From the NCBI RefSeq assembly GCF_000964525.1, contig NZ_BAZG01000022.1, forward strand, positions 1 to 40,339: DNA of 40,339 nt, given 5' to 3'. The stretch's first letter is position 1. The number at the start of each line of letters is the position of its first letter. The position numbers and the translations under genes were made by a program. Positions 1-9,976 of this stretch are shown one piece after another. A model generated the notes under the pieces. That model was not told the origin of the DNA, did no database searches, and saw only the letters and a list, made by a program, of their open reading frames with translations. This DNA is from Anaeromyxobacter sp. PSR-1 (lineage in GTDB: Bacteria; Myxococcota; Myxococcia; Myxococcales; Anaeromyxobacteraceae).

Positions 1-680
1 GCCGTACCAGTCGAGCACGTAGCCCATCCACAGCGTGGCGGTCCCCACCGCGACGAGCACCACGGTCGCCGGCGCGAACCGGCCGGAGGCGGCGGCGAGC
101 GCGAGCGCGGTCCCGAGCGCGCCGAGCGCCGCGATCCAGGCGAGCGCGGGCAGGCGGCGGCGGGCCGAGACCGCCAGCGCCGGGCCGGCGAGCGCCGCCA
201 GCGCGAGGGCCGCCGCACCGGGGCCGAGCAGCCGGAAGCGGGTGGCCGCCTCGAACACGAGCGGGAACCCCACCAGCGCAGCGGTGAGGCCGTGGGCGAT
301 GGCGCTCGCCCGGGCCGGCCCGCCCGCGGCCGCGCGCGCCCGGCGCGGTCGCCGAGCGCGAGCAGCGCCAGCGCGAGCGCCAGCCCCAGGCCCACCCCGA
401 GCCAGGGCGGGAGCCGGCCGGCGTCGGTGACGGCCCGCAGCACGAACGCGCCCGCCAGCACCAGGAAGCTGCGGCCGGCCAGGGTCAGCCCGCCGGCGAG
501 CGCGGCCGCGTCGGCGGCCGGCCCGCGCCCGGTCGCGCCGTCCCCGGCGGCCCGCGCGGGCGCGCTCCGTGGCGCGATCGCCTGGCCCTCCAGCGCGCCC
601 ACCCGCCGCTCCAGCCGCTCGACCGCCGCGGTGAGCGCCTGCAACCTCGCCTCGATCGTCCCCGGCGCGCCGTCCGTCAT
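1..680 (-). pseudogene. DUF2339-like multi-spanning membrane protein, N-terminal part, frame-disrupted and cut by the window edge
   Basis: The ATG at 680-678 follows a GGAGG ribosome site and begins MTDGAPGTIEARLQAL, a short coiled-coil head of about 33 residues. An Ala/Arg-rich linker and hydrophobic helices follow, the layout of DUF2339-type predicted membrane proteins. Near 331-338 the coding frame changes. Downstream, toward position 1, convincing membrane sequence (for example LTAALVGFPLVFEAATRF and TATLWMGYVLDWYG) lies in another frame. Removing one CG pair from the CGCGCGCG run restores one continuous frame reading GDRAGRAAAGGPARASAIAH. The gene begins 21 bases after the nrfD-like stop and is probably co-transcribed. 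The 3' end lies outside the window. Function is unknown; the family name is a tentative match by architecture. Confidence 0.7.
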
Positions 681-701
681 GGCCCGCCTCCACGTCGTTC
701 G

Positions 702-1964
702 CTAAGTGTGAACGTCTCCCAGCCCGGTCCCGGCGGCCGCGGCTCCCTCCGGCGCGGCCGGGGTCGCGTGCGCGGCGGCCCCGGCCCCGGCGGCCCCCGC
801 CTCGGCCTCGCCGGGCGGGTCGATCCCGAGCACGCGGTCGAACACCCACAGGATCGCGAACGGCGCGAGCACCAGCGCGAGGGCCATGAGCACGCCCTCG
901 CGCCCGAACAGCTCCGGCTCGTAGTGCGAGCGCAGCCCGCGCAGCGACTTCGAGAGGAGCTGCCCGCCGATCACGATGTTCCAGCGCATCGAGAACACCT
1001 GCAGCAGGCACAGCAGCGCCGCCACGGTGGAGAGCGTGTTGCGGACGCGCGCGTGCAGGTAGCGGTTCATCAGCACCACCACCGCGAGCAGGATGACCGG
1101 GATGAGCCCGCCCACGATCATCTGGACCGTCACGTAGGAGAGCTCGAGCCGGGTGGTGATGAGCTCCGAGATGATCAGCCACGAGTCGGAGCGCTCGTAG
1201 GCCATCACCAGGATCTCGAGCAGCTCCAGCGACAGCGTGAGGATGAGGAACAGCCACAGCCAGCGCGCCAGGGAGGAGACGCAGGGCTGGTCCGCGGGCC
1301 GGCCGCGGAGCTTCGAGACCGCCTGGTAGAGCACGAGCAGCAGCGCGATGCCCGACACCGCCGCCGAGACCAGGAAGATGATGGGCATGAGCGGCGTGGA
1401 CCACCACGGGTTCGCCTTGATGGCGCCGAAGATGAACCCCACGTAGCCATGGAGCATGCAGGCGCCGGGGAGGCCGATGCCGGCCAGCACCGCGATGGCG
1501 CGGTGGTCCACCGCCAGCGCCTCCGGGCCGGTGTCGTAGGTGCCGAGCGCGAGCGTCGCGTAGAACGCGCGCGCCGCCCCGCGGCTGCGGCGGGCGCGGT
1601 CGATGATCTCGCGCCGCCAGACGAACCAGACCTCGAGCGCGAGGACGAGCAGGTAGCCGCCGTACAGCATCCCGAAGCCGGCCATGGCCGAGGTGAAGTG
1701 GGGCGTGACCAGCACGAGCGGGCCGCGCTCCGGGTGGCCGAGGTGGAGCTGGAGCGGCAGCGACGCCACCAGCAGGAACGAGAACGACGTCGCCATGGCG
1801 AGGCGCGCCACCGGCCGGAGCTCGGTGCGGCCGAACAGGTGGAACAGGCTGGTCACGATGAACGCGCCCGCCACGAAGCCCGTGATGTAGGGGTACATCA
1901 CGATCATCAGGCTCCACCACACGTGGACGTCGTTCGGGAACGCGAAGCCGCTGATCTGGGGCAT
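702..1964 (-). CDS. NrfD/PsrC-type polytopic membrane subunit (menaquinone-site protein)
   Basis: This 420-residue protein begins MPQISGFAFPNDVHVWWSLM and has about eight to ten hydrophobic helices, ending in a soluble Ala/Gly-rich tail. That matches the NrfD/PsrC/DmsC group, which binds quinone in the inner membrane and hands electrons to an iron-sulfur partner. The start overlaps the stop of the upstream ferredoxin gene by one base (TGATG), so the two are translationally coupled. With the tetraheme cytochrome further upstream, the set resembles an Nrf/Qrc-like quinol:cytochrome electron-transfer module. No molybdopterin or NrfA catalytic subunit is present, so the substrate cannot be named. 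I left the symbol blank because NrfD is a family name here, not a proven function. Confidence 0.88.
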   Translation of the reverse strand: MPQISGFAFPNDVHVWWSLMIVMYPYITGFVAGAFIVTSLFHLFGRTELRPVARLAMATSFSFLLVASLPLQLHLGHPERGPLVLVTPHFTSAMAGFGMLYGGYLLVLALEVWFVWRREIIDRARRSRGAARAFYATLALGTYDTGPEALAVDHRAIAVLAGIGLPGACMLHGYVGFIFGAIKANPWWSTPLMPIIFLVSAAVSGIALLLVLYQAVSKLRGRPADQPCVSSLARWLWLFLILTLSLELLEILVMAYERSDSWLIISELITTRLELSYVTVQMIVGGLIPVILLAVVVLMNRYLHARVRNTLSTVAALLCLLQVFSMRWNIVIGGQLLSKSLRGLRSHYEPELFGREGVLMALALVLAPFAILWVFDRVLGIDPPGEAEAGAAGAGAAAHATPAAPEGAAAAGTGLGDVHT

Positions 1965-2788
1965 CACCGCACCTCCCCGTCGAGGTGGAGGTAGAAGCAC
2001 TGCGGCTCCGTGCGCAGGTGCGGCTGCAGCACCGCGACGCGGTCGTGCTCGATGGCGTGGCGCACCGGGTCGCCCTCGCGCCGCAGGTCGCCGAACGCGC
2101 GCGCGCCGGTGGGGCAGACCTCGACGCAGGCGGGGCGCAGCCCGCGGCTGATGCGGTGGTAGCACCAGGTGCACTTCTCGGCCGTGTGCGTCTCCGGCGA
2201 GAGGAAGCGGCTGCCGAACGGGCAGGCCTGGACGCAGTACGCGCACCCGATGCAGCGCTCGCCGTCCACCAGCACCACGCCGTCGGGCGTGCGATAGGAG
2301 GCGCCCACCGGGCAGACCTGGATGCAGGGGGTCTCGCGGCAGTGGTTGCACATCTTCGGCACGAAGAAGGACTTCGTCGCGACGAACGCGACCTGGAGCG
2401 CCGGGAAGCCGTCCTTGCCGCCGTTCGGCGAGTCCACGCTGGTCCCGTCCATGCCGGTGACGTAGCGCTCGACCCAGGTCCGGAAGAAGCCGTCGGGCAC
2501 GTGGTTCTCGGCGCTGCACGCCCGCACGCAGGAGCCGCAGCCGATGCACTTCTCGGGATCCACCAGGTAGGCCCAGCGGTGCTCCCAGGGCTGGTAGCCC
2601 TCGGCGAGCGGCGACGCGCCGGCCGCGCCCTCCGCCGCCGCCGCGGGCGCCGCCGCGGTGGCGCCGGCGAGGAACGCCACCGCCCCGCCGGAGAGGATGA
2701 GGACGTCCTCCAGGAACGCGCGGCGGCCGAGGACGCGCGGGGTCGAGGGCCCTCCGGTCGGCGCGGGGCACGGCGTGCGTTCGTCCAT
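1964..2788 (-). CDS. Tat-exported 4x[4Fe-4S] ferredoxin-type subunit (NrfC/PsrB-like)
   Basis: The protein has 274 residues. The ATG at 2788 follows a GGAGG site; more upstream in-frame starts lack one and would bury the signal peptide. Residues 21-27 (GRRAFLE) form a twin-arginine motif ahead of a hydrophobic stretch, so the folded protein should cross by the Tat route. Four cysteine clusters follow: CIGCGSCVRAC, CNHCRETPCIQVCP, CIGCAYCVQACP and a split CTWC...ACVEVCP. This is the NrfC/PsrB arrangement that binds four [4Fe-4S] clusters. It would shuttle electrons between the membrane NrfD-like protein (coupled downstream) and the tetraheme cytochrome encoded 11 bases upstream. Confidence 0.92.
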   Translation of the reverse strand: MDERTPCPAPTGGPSTPRVLGRRAFLEDVLILSGGAVAFLAGATAAAPAAAAEGAAGASPLAEGYQPWEHRWAYLVDPEKCIGCGSCVRACSAENHVPDGFFRTWVERYVTGMDGTSVDSPNGGKDGFPALQVAFVATKSFFVPKMCNHCRETPCIQVCPVGASYRTPDGVVLVDGERCIGCAYCVQACPFGSRFLSPETHTAEKCTWCYHRISRGLRPACVEVCPTGARAFGDLRREGDPVRHAIEHDRVAVLQPHLRTEPQCFYLHLDGEVR

Positions 2789-2799
2789 GATCGCCTCCG

Positions 2800-5159
<2,360 letters not shown>

Positions 5160-5264
5160 TCACCGGCGCGGCCGCGCGGCCGCGCCGGATCTGCTCCCTG
5201 CGCCCACATCGACGCCCCGGCGTCCCCTGCGACGGGAGCGCGCGCCGGGTTAGGACTGGGGTCC

Positions 5265-6895
5265 ATGGCCCACGCACGCCCTCCCTCCGCGCGGACCGCC
5301 CGCAGCGGCCTCGCGCGCCTGCGCGACCTGAAGCTCCGCACGAAGCTGCTCGTCCTGCTCGCGGTCGTGAACGCGGCGTCGGCGGCCGCGTTCGTGACGA
5401 TCTCGTACCGCGTGCAGGCCCGCGAGATCCGCGCGGCGGTGGACGACAAGCTCCTCACCGCCGCCCGCGCGGCGGCGCTCTTCCTGGTGCCGTTCCACGA
5501 CCGGGTGGACGGGCCCGGCTCGATCGCGCCGGAGGAGCACCTCGAGGTGCAGCGGCGCCTCTCCGCGCTCGCGGAGGAGACCGACCTCGCGTACCTGTAC
5601 ACGGTCGTCGCGCACGGCTCCGGGAGCGTGTTCACCTCGTCCAGCGCCACGCGCGAGGAGCTCGCCTCGGGCACCGGCCCGCGCTTCTTCCAGGTCACCA
5701 CGCACCCGAGCCCGGGGCTGGTGGCGGCGCTCGCGGACCACCGGATCCACTTCGACACCTACGTCGATCCCACCGACTCGCTGCGCTCGGTCTACGTGCC
5801 GCTCCGCTCCCGCAGCGGCAAGGAGTTCTTCCTCGGCGTGGACGTCCACACCGCCACGCTGGAGGGCGCGATCCGGGCGGCGCTGTGGCGCGCGCTCGCC
5901 ACCGGGGCCGCGGTGCTCGCGCTGGGCCTGCTCGCCTCGGCGCTGCTGCTCGGCCCGCTGCTGGCGCGGCTGCAGCGCGTGGGCGCGGCGCTCCACCTGG
6001 TGGCGCGGGGGCGGCTCGACGTCGAGCTGGAGGAGGACGGCGGGGCGGACGAGATCGGCCGCGTGGTGGAGGCGCTCCGCGGGATGGTGGCCGCGCTCTC
6101 CGGCGCGGCCGGCAGCATCCGCGGGGCGGCGGACGCGCTCGCCGCCGGGAGCGGCCAGCTCGCCGGCGGCGCCGCGGCGCTCTCGCAGGCGTCCAGCGAG
6201 CAGGCCTCCGAGACCGAGCAGGCCTCGGCGGCCATGCAGGAGATCGCGCGGCACGCGCAGGAGAACGCGGCGGCGGCGGTGCGGACCGGCGAGGCCGCGG
6301 CGGGCGCGGCGCGGGGCGCGCGGGCCGGCGGCGACGCGGCGGCCCGGACCGCGGCGGCCATGCGCGCGAGGTGGGCGAGAAGATCTCGATCGTGGAGGAG
6401 ATCGCCTACCAGACCAACCTGCTCGCGCTGAACGCGGCCATCGAGGCCGCGCGCGCCGGCGAGCACGGGCGCGGCTTCGCCGTGGTCGCGACCGAGGTGC
6501 GCCGGCTGGCCGAGCGGAGCCGGGCGGCGGCCGAGGAGATCGGCCGGCTCACCGCCGCGAGCGTGGACCTCGCCGCGCAGGCCGGGACGGCGCTCGACAC
6601 GGTGGTGCCCGAGGTGGAGCGGACCGCCGCGCTGGTGCAGCAGATCTCCTCCGGCAGCGCCGCGCAGGGGACGAGCGCCGCCCGGGTGAGCGAGGCGCTC
6701 CGCAGCCTGGAGGAGATCGGCGGCCGGAACGCCGCCGCGGCGGAGGAGCTGTCGTCCACCGCCGAGGAGCTGGCCGCGCAGGCCGAGGCGCTGCGCGACG
6801 CGATCGGCTTCTTCCGCGGCGTCGCGGCCGGGCCGCACCCGGCGCCGGCCTCCGCGCCCCCCGCCCCGCCGCTCCGGCTCGCGTCGGGGCGGTGA
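5265..6895 (+). pseudogene. Methyl-accepting chemotaxis protein, frame-disrupted
   Basis: The N-terminal part has a transmembrane helix at about residues 28-48, a periplasmic Cache-like sensor region, a second helix near residue 215 and a HAMP segment. The signalling domain then begins, but at 6362-6368 the frame is lost in a GCGCGCG run and the first frame stops at 6431. The other frame continues directly with [19 protein letters not shown] and the conserved MCP hairpin, to a stop at 6895. Deleting one CG pair gives a continuous 542-residue receptor reading [21 protein letters not shown] functional protein would relay an external signal to CheA/CheW. As read, it lacks the CheA-contacting tip. 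A sequencing error is quite possible. Confidence 0.88.
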
Positions 6896-6921
6896 CGCCG
6901 CCTGCGCTCGCGCGATGGCCG

Positions 6922-6988
6922 CCGCTCATGGTTCGACGGTGTGCGGCCGGGAGCCTAGGTAACAGTTCAGACCGGGAGCCTAGTTGAC
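6922..6988. repeat. Left terminal inverted repeat of the insertion sequence
   Basis: It contains two direct subrepeats, CCGGGAGCCTAGGTAAC at 6947-6963 and CCGGGAGCCTAGTTGAC at 6972-6988, 25 bases apart. The transposase stop codon (6967-6969) lies between them, so the gene ends inside the repeat. Confidence 0.8.
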
Positions 6989-8196
6989 GTTTCTATGGCT
7001 CCGCCCACTGCCTGTTCGAGCTGCCGCCTGGTGTTGCCGTAAGGCACCAGCCGGCACTTTCTGAGATCGATGTAGCCCACCGCGAGGGGGCCGATCCAGA
7101 CCTCCAGTGCATCATCGGCCACTTCGGAGAGGCCGACGTCCTGGCCCGCCAGTACCTCGGAGATGAAGTATCGCGTCCCCTTGAAGCTGATGTGACCGCT
7201 GTGAGCGACACGGCGCAGGTCGAGTCCGCAGGCGTACTCGAGCGCAGGTAGCCGGGCGGGCATCTGTCGCCGCGACGGCGAGTAGATGCTCGCGGGCCGG
7301 CGTTGGCCGAGCGCCTCGTGCGGGCGTTCCTCGTTGTAGTCGCGCCGGAACAAGACGAAGCGGGCCTGTTGGTCGCTGAGCCGGCGGGCAGGCGGCCGCG
7401 TCGTCTCCTCCGCCAGTGTACGGTGCATTCGTTCGTGGCGACCGTTCTGCTGCGGGCACCCCGGGGTGATCCGCTCCGGAATGATCCCCAGCCGCAGCCA
7501 CCAGAGCGAGAGTTCCGAAAGTCCGAGGCAGCCGCGGTTGGACGCGAATGGTGTCCCGTTATCGGTCCGGATGACGCTCGGCAGCCCGAACTCGCCGAAC
7601 GCCTCGTAGAACACGCGTTTTGCGGGCTCCTTGTCGATGCCGCGGTTCGCGTGGCAACGCAGGAGGTAACGGCTGAACTGGTCCGAGATCGTCAGCGGGT
7701 AGCACCAGCTCCCGTCGCGGAGTCGGAAGTGCCCCTTGAAGTCGGCCGCCCACGTCGCATTGGGCACATCGGCCGGCCGCAGCGGCGCCGTGCGCCACGC
7801 CGGGCTTCGGTGTGCCGGTTGGCGGCGCGCCTTCACGAGGCCGTGGCGCTTCAGGATCTCGCCCGCAGTGCTTGCCGCAGGGGCGACGAGCTCCGGGTAC
7901 CGCTCCGCGAACAGCGTCAGGAGCTTCTTCGGTCCGAACCGCGGCCGCTCGCCCTTGAGCGCCACCAAGATCTTCTCGACCTCCGCCGCCGTTCGATGCG
8001 GGAGCGTTCGTGCGATGGGCGGGCGGTCATCCAGCCCCGCCCACCCCTCCGCATCGAAGCGCTCCTTCCACTTGTACCCGGTCTTCCGGCTCACGCCGGC
8101 CCTGCTGCACGCCTCGGACATCGACTCCGTACCGCGCAGCAGGGCCTCGATGAATGCCCGTCGCTGATCCACTGGGTGCGTCTCCTGCCAGGGCAT
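6967..8196 (-). CDS. IS481-family DDE transposase
   Basis: The protein has 409 residues from the ATG at 8196, which has GGAGG five bases upstream. A GTG at 8202 would lie inside that site and is less likely. Residues 10-55 form a helix-turn-helix (SMSEACSRAGVSRKTGYKW). A catalytic integrase core follows, with acidic residues in WAADFKGHF, VIRTDNGTPF and PQQNGRHERMH and a C-terminal NEERPHEAL signature typical of IS481/IS3 group enzymes. It would cut and join the ends of the surrounding element. The gene looks intact and possibly active. Confidence 0.93.
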   Translation of the reverse strand: MPWQETHPVDQRRAFIEALLRGTESMSEACSRAGVSRKTGYKWKERFDAEGWAGLDDRPPIARTLPHRTAAEVEKILVALKGERPRFGPKKLLTLFAERYPELVAPAASTAGEILKRHGLVKARRQPAHRSPAWRTAPLRPADVPNATWAADFKGHFRLRDGSWCYPLTISDQFSRYLLRCHANRGIDKEPAKRVFYEAFGEFGLPSVIRTDNGTPFASNRGCLGLSELSLWWLRLGIIPERITPGCPQQNGRHERMHRTLAEETTRPPARRLSDQQARFVLFRRDYNEERPHEALGQRRPASIYSPSRRQMPARLPALEYACGLDLRRVAHSGHISFKGTRYFISEVLAGQDVGLSEVADDALEVWIGPLAVGYIDLRKCRLVPYGNTRRQLEQAVGGAIETSTRLPV

Positions 8197-8222
8197 CGTC
8201 ACCTCCGATGTCCCAGCGGACT

Positions 8223-8290
8223 GTCACCCAGGCTCCCGGTCTATTTTGTTACCCAAGCTCCCGGTTCATACACAGGCTCACCATGAGCGG
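8223..8290. repeat. Right terminal inverted repeat of the insertion sequence
   Basis: It carries the inverted counterparts of the left subrepeats: GTCACCCAGGCTCCCGG at 8223-8239 and GTTACCCAAGCTCCCGG at 8248-8264. The outer CCATGAGCGG at 8281-8290 mirrors 6922-6931. The transposase promoter should also lie here. Confidence 0.8.
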
Positions 8291-8308
8291 ACGCCGAAGG
8301 GCGTGATG

Positions 8309-8339
8309 CGCTCGCCCTGAGCTCGTCGAAGGGCGAGCG
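8309..8339. repeat. REP-like stem-loop of the CCCTGAGCTCGTCGAAGGGC type
   Basis: A perfect 9-base stem (CGCTCGCCC with GGGCGAGCG) encloses a 13-base loop, TGAGCTCGTCGAA. It lies 11 bases beyond the aminotransferase stop, so it could stop or protect that transcript, although no T-run follows. From memory, very similar sequence is a common dispersed intergenic repeat in high-GC bacteria. Confidence 0.55.
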
Positions 8340-8349
8340 GGGGCGCCGC

Positions 8350-9519
8350 TCAGCCCGCCCGCCCCAGCAGCGGCCCCAGCCGCGCCAGCGCCGCGCCGAG
8401 CGCGTCGGGCGCCACCGCGGTGAAGCAGAGCCGCACGTGCGTCCGGTACGCCGCGCCCGTCGCCGGCCCCGGCGTGAGCAGCACGCCGGCCTCGAGGCAG
8501 CGCGCGAGGAGGCCGTCGAGCGCCTCGCCCGGGCGGAGGTGCGGGGCCACGTCCAGGAACAGGAAGGTCCCGGCCTCGGGGGCGGGCACCCCGAGCGCCG
8601 CGGCGGCGGTGCGGCCCGCCTCGGCGTAGAGCGCGCGCGTCTCCGCCAGCCACGCGTCGGCCTCGCGGAGCGCCCGGGCGGCGGCGATCTGGAACGGGCG
8701 CGGCGCGCAGTACGTCTTGAACGTCTGCACCGCCCGCACCGCCCGCATGATCTCCTCGGGCCCGTGCGTGTAGCCCACCCGCGCCCCGGCGAGCGCGTAC
8801 GCCTTCGAGAACGAGTGCGTGGCGATGGTGCGCTCGCGCAGCTCCGGCCGCGCCCACAGCGGCGGGCGCGGCGTGCCGTACTGGAGGTCCTCGTAGACCT
8901 CGTCCGCGATCACCCAGAGCGCGTGGCGCCGCGCCAGGCGGGCCAGCGCGGTCACCAGCGCGTCCGGGAGCGAGCGGCCGGTGGGGTTGTTGGGCGAGTT
9001 CACGTAGACGGCGGCGGTGCGCGGCGTCACCGCGGCGGCGAGCGCCGCCTCGGGGTCGAACCCCGGGGTGTCCAGCCGGTCGAAGAACGGGACCTCCACC
9101 GGCACCGCGCCGCGCGCCGCCACGATGCCGCGGATGAGCGGCCAGTAGGGCGCGAGCACGATCACCTCGTCGCCCGGGTCGAGCAGCGCGTCCACCACCA
9201 CCCCCAGCCCCGCGGTGGCGCCCACCATGACCTGGAGCCCCTCGCGCGCGACCGGCGCGCCGCCGCGCGCCCGGAGCCGCTCCTGGACGGCGTCGAGGAG
9301 CGCCGGCTCGCCCTGCACCGGCGCGTACCCGTGCAGCCCCGGGTGATCGGCCACGCGCTGCGCCTCGGCCCGGGCGCAGGCGGGCGGCTCGCGCCAGGTG
9401 TCGCCCACGTTGAGCGCGTACACCGGGCCCTGCGGCAGGTGCACCGAGCCGCCGGTCGGGCTGTAGACGCGGTCGGAGAGGGTGGCGGTGGTGGGCGAGG
9501 GGGAGGGGTGGCGGGCCAT
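8350..9519 (-). CDS. PLP-dependent class I/II aminotransferase
   Basis: This 389-residue protein is of normal fold-type I length. VNSPNNPTGRSLPD is the conserved substrate and cofactor loop, IADEVYEDL holds the cofactor-contacting Asp and Tyr, and HSFSKAYALAGARVGY carries the Schiff-base lysine. A C-terminal Arg (HVRLCF) would bind the substrate carboxylate. It transfers amino groups between amino and keto acids in the cytoplasm. Aspartate- or aromatic-type specificity is likely, but the sequence alone does not settle it. The gene stands alone; its 3' end faces the insertion sequence. Confidence 0.9.
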   Translation of the reverse strand: MARHPSPSPTTATLSDRVYSPTGGSVHLPQGPVYALNVGDTWREPPACARAEAQRVADHPGLHGYAPVQGEPALLDAVQERLRARGGAPVAREGLQVMVGATAGLGVVVDALLDPGDEVIVLAPYWPLIRGIVAARGAVPVEVPFFDRLDTPGFDPEAALAAAVTPRTAAVYVNSPNNPTGRSLPDALVTALARLARRHALWVIADEVYEDLQYGTPRPPLWARPELRERTIATHSFSKAYALAGARVGYTHGPEEIMRAVRAVQTFKTYCAPRPFQIAAARALREADAWLAETRALYAEAGRTAAAALGVPAPEAGTFLFLDVAPHLRPGEALDGLLARCLEAGVLLTPGPATGAAYRTHVRLCFTAVAPDALGAALARLGPLLGRAG

Positions 9520-9538
9520 GAGAACGCCGGCCAGGGCG

Positions 9539-9859
9539 TCAGCGGCCGCGCGTCGCGCGCGACTCGGGGCGCATCTCGCCGGTGCGGCGCTTCACGCGCA
9601 TCTGGCTGTCGGTCTTCTGGCGGTTGGACGCCTTGCGGGTGGACTTGCGCGACGGCTTGCCCGCGGAGTCCTCCAGCGCGTACTGCGCCTTCTTCCCGGC
9701 GCGGACCGACTCGTGGCGCGCGCTCTTGCGGTGGGTGGCGCTGACGCCCGGCTGCGAGGTGTCCACCGGCGTGTCGCGCCGGGGCGGCCGGGGCTGCTTC
9801 GCCTTCTTCGGGCCGGAACGCTCGGTCTCGTAACGGAACCGCTCAGCCTTCGTGGCCAT
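9539..9859 (-). CDS. Small basic hypothetical protein
   Basis: This 106-residue protein is rich in Lys, Arg, Ser and Thr, with no hydrophobic core, signal peptide or cysteine motif. It begins MATKAERFRYETERSGPKKA and the ATG follows a GAGGAGGG ribosome site. The composition suggests a disordered nucleic-acid-binding or ribosome-associated protein, which is inference only. It lies upstream of the aminotransferase on the same strand with 19 bases between them, so the two may share a transcript. Confidence 0.75.
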   Translation of the reverse strand: MATKAERFRYETERSGPKKAKQPRPPRRDTPVDTSQPGVSATHRKSARHESVRAGKKAQYALEDSAGKPSRKSTRKASNRQKTDSQMRVKRRTGEMRPESRATRGR

Positions 9860-9976
9860 CGACCCTCCTCGGAAGTGAGCTGCGGCGTGGCGTGAACCCT
9901 CTGGAAGCGTGCGCGCCCGCGCCCCGCGGACTCAAGCCCCAATTCGGGCCCAGACGGGAGGGCGCGCGGCGCCCGG

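Larger units (their letters stand above)
6922..8290 (-). mobile_element. IS481-type insertion sequence, about 1.37 kb
   Basis: A single transposase gene is bracketed by long imperfect inverted repeats. The outermost block, CCGCTCATGGT at 6922-6932, matches perfectly with 8280-8290 inverted. Inside it each end carries two tandem copies of a 17-base block of the type CCGGGAGCCTAGGTAAC. The element sits between the 3' ends of the chemotaxis receptor and the aminotransferase, so it disrupts no recognisable gene. I could not define a target duplication with confidence, so the exact outer boundary is approximate. Its A/T content is visibly higher than the surroundings, which suggests acquisition from elsewhere. 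Confidence 0.82.

Noticed and set aside
35-705. Plus-strand open frames at the left edge
   Set aside because: They are Ala/Pro/Arg-rich low-complexity translations opposite a convincing minus-strand membrane protein.
6895-8350. Gene disruption by the insertion sequence
   Set aside because: Both neighbours end before the element with natural C-termini, so no interrupted gene is visible.
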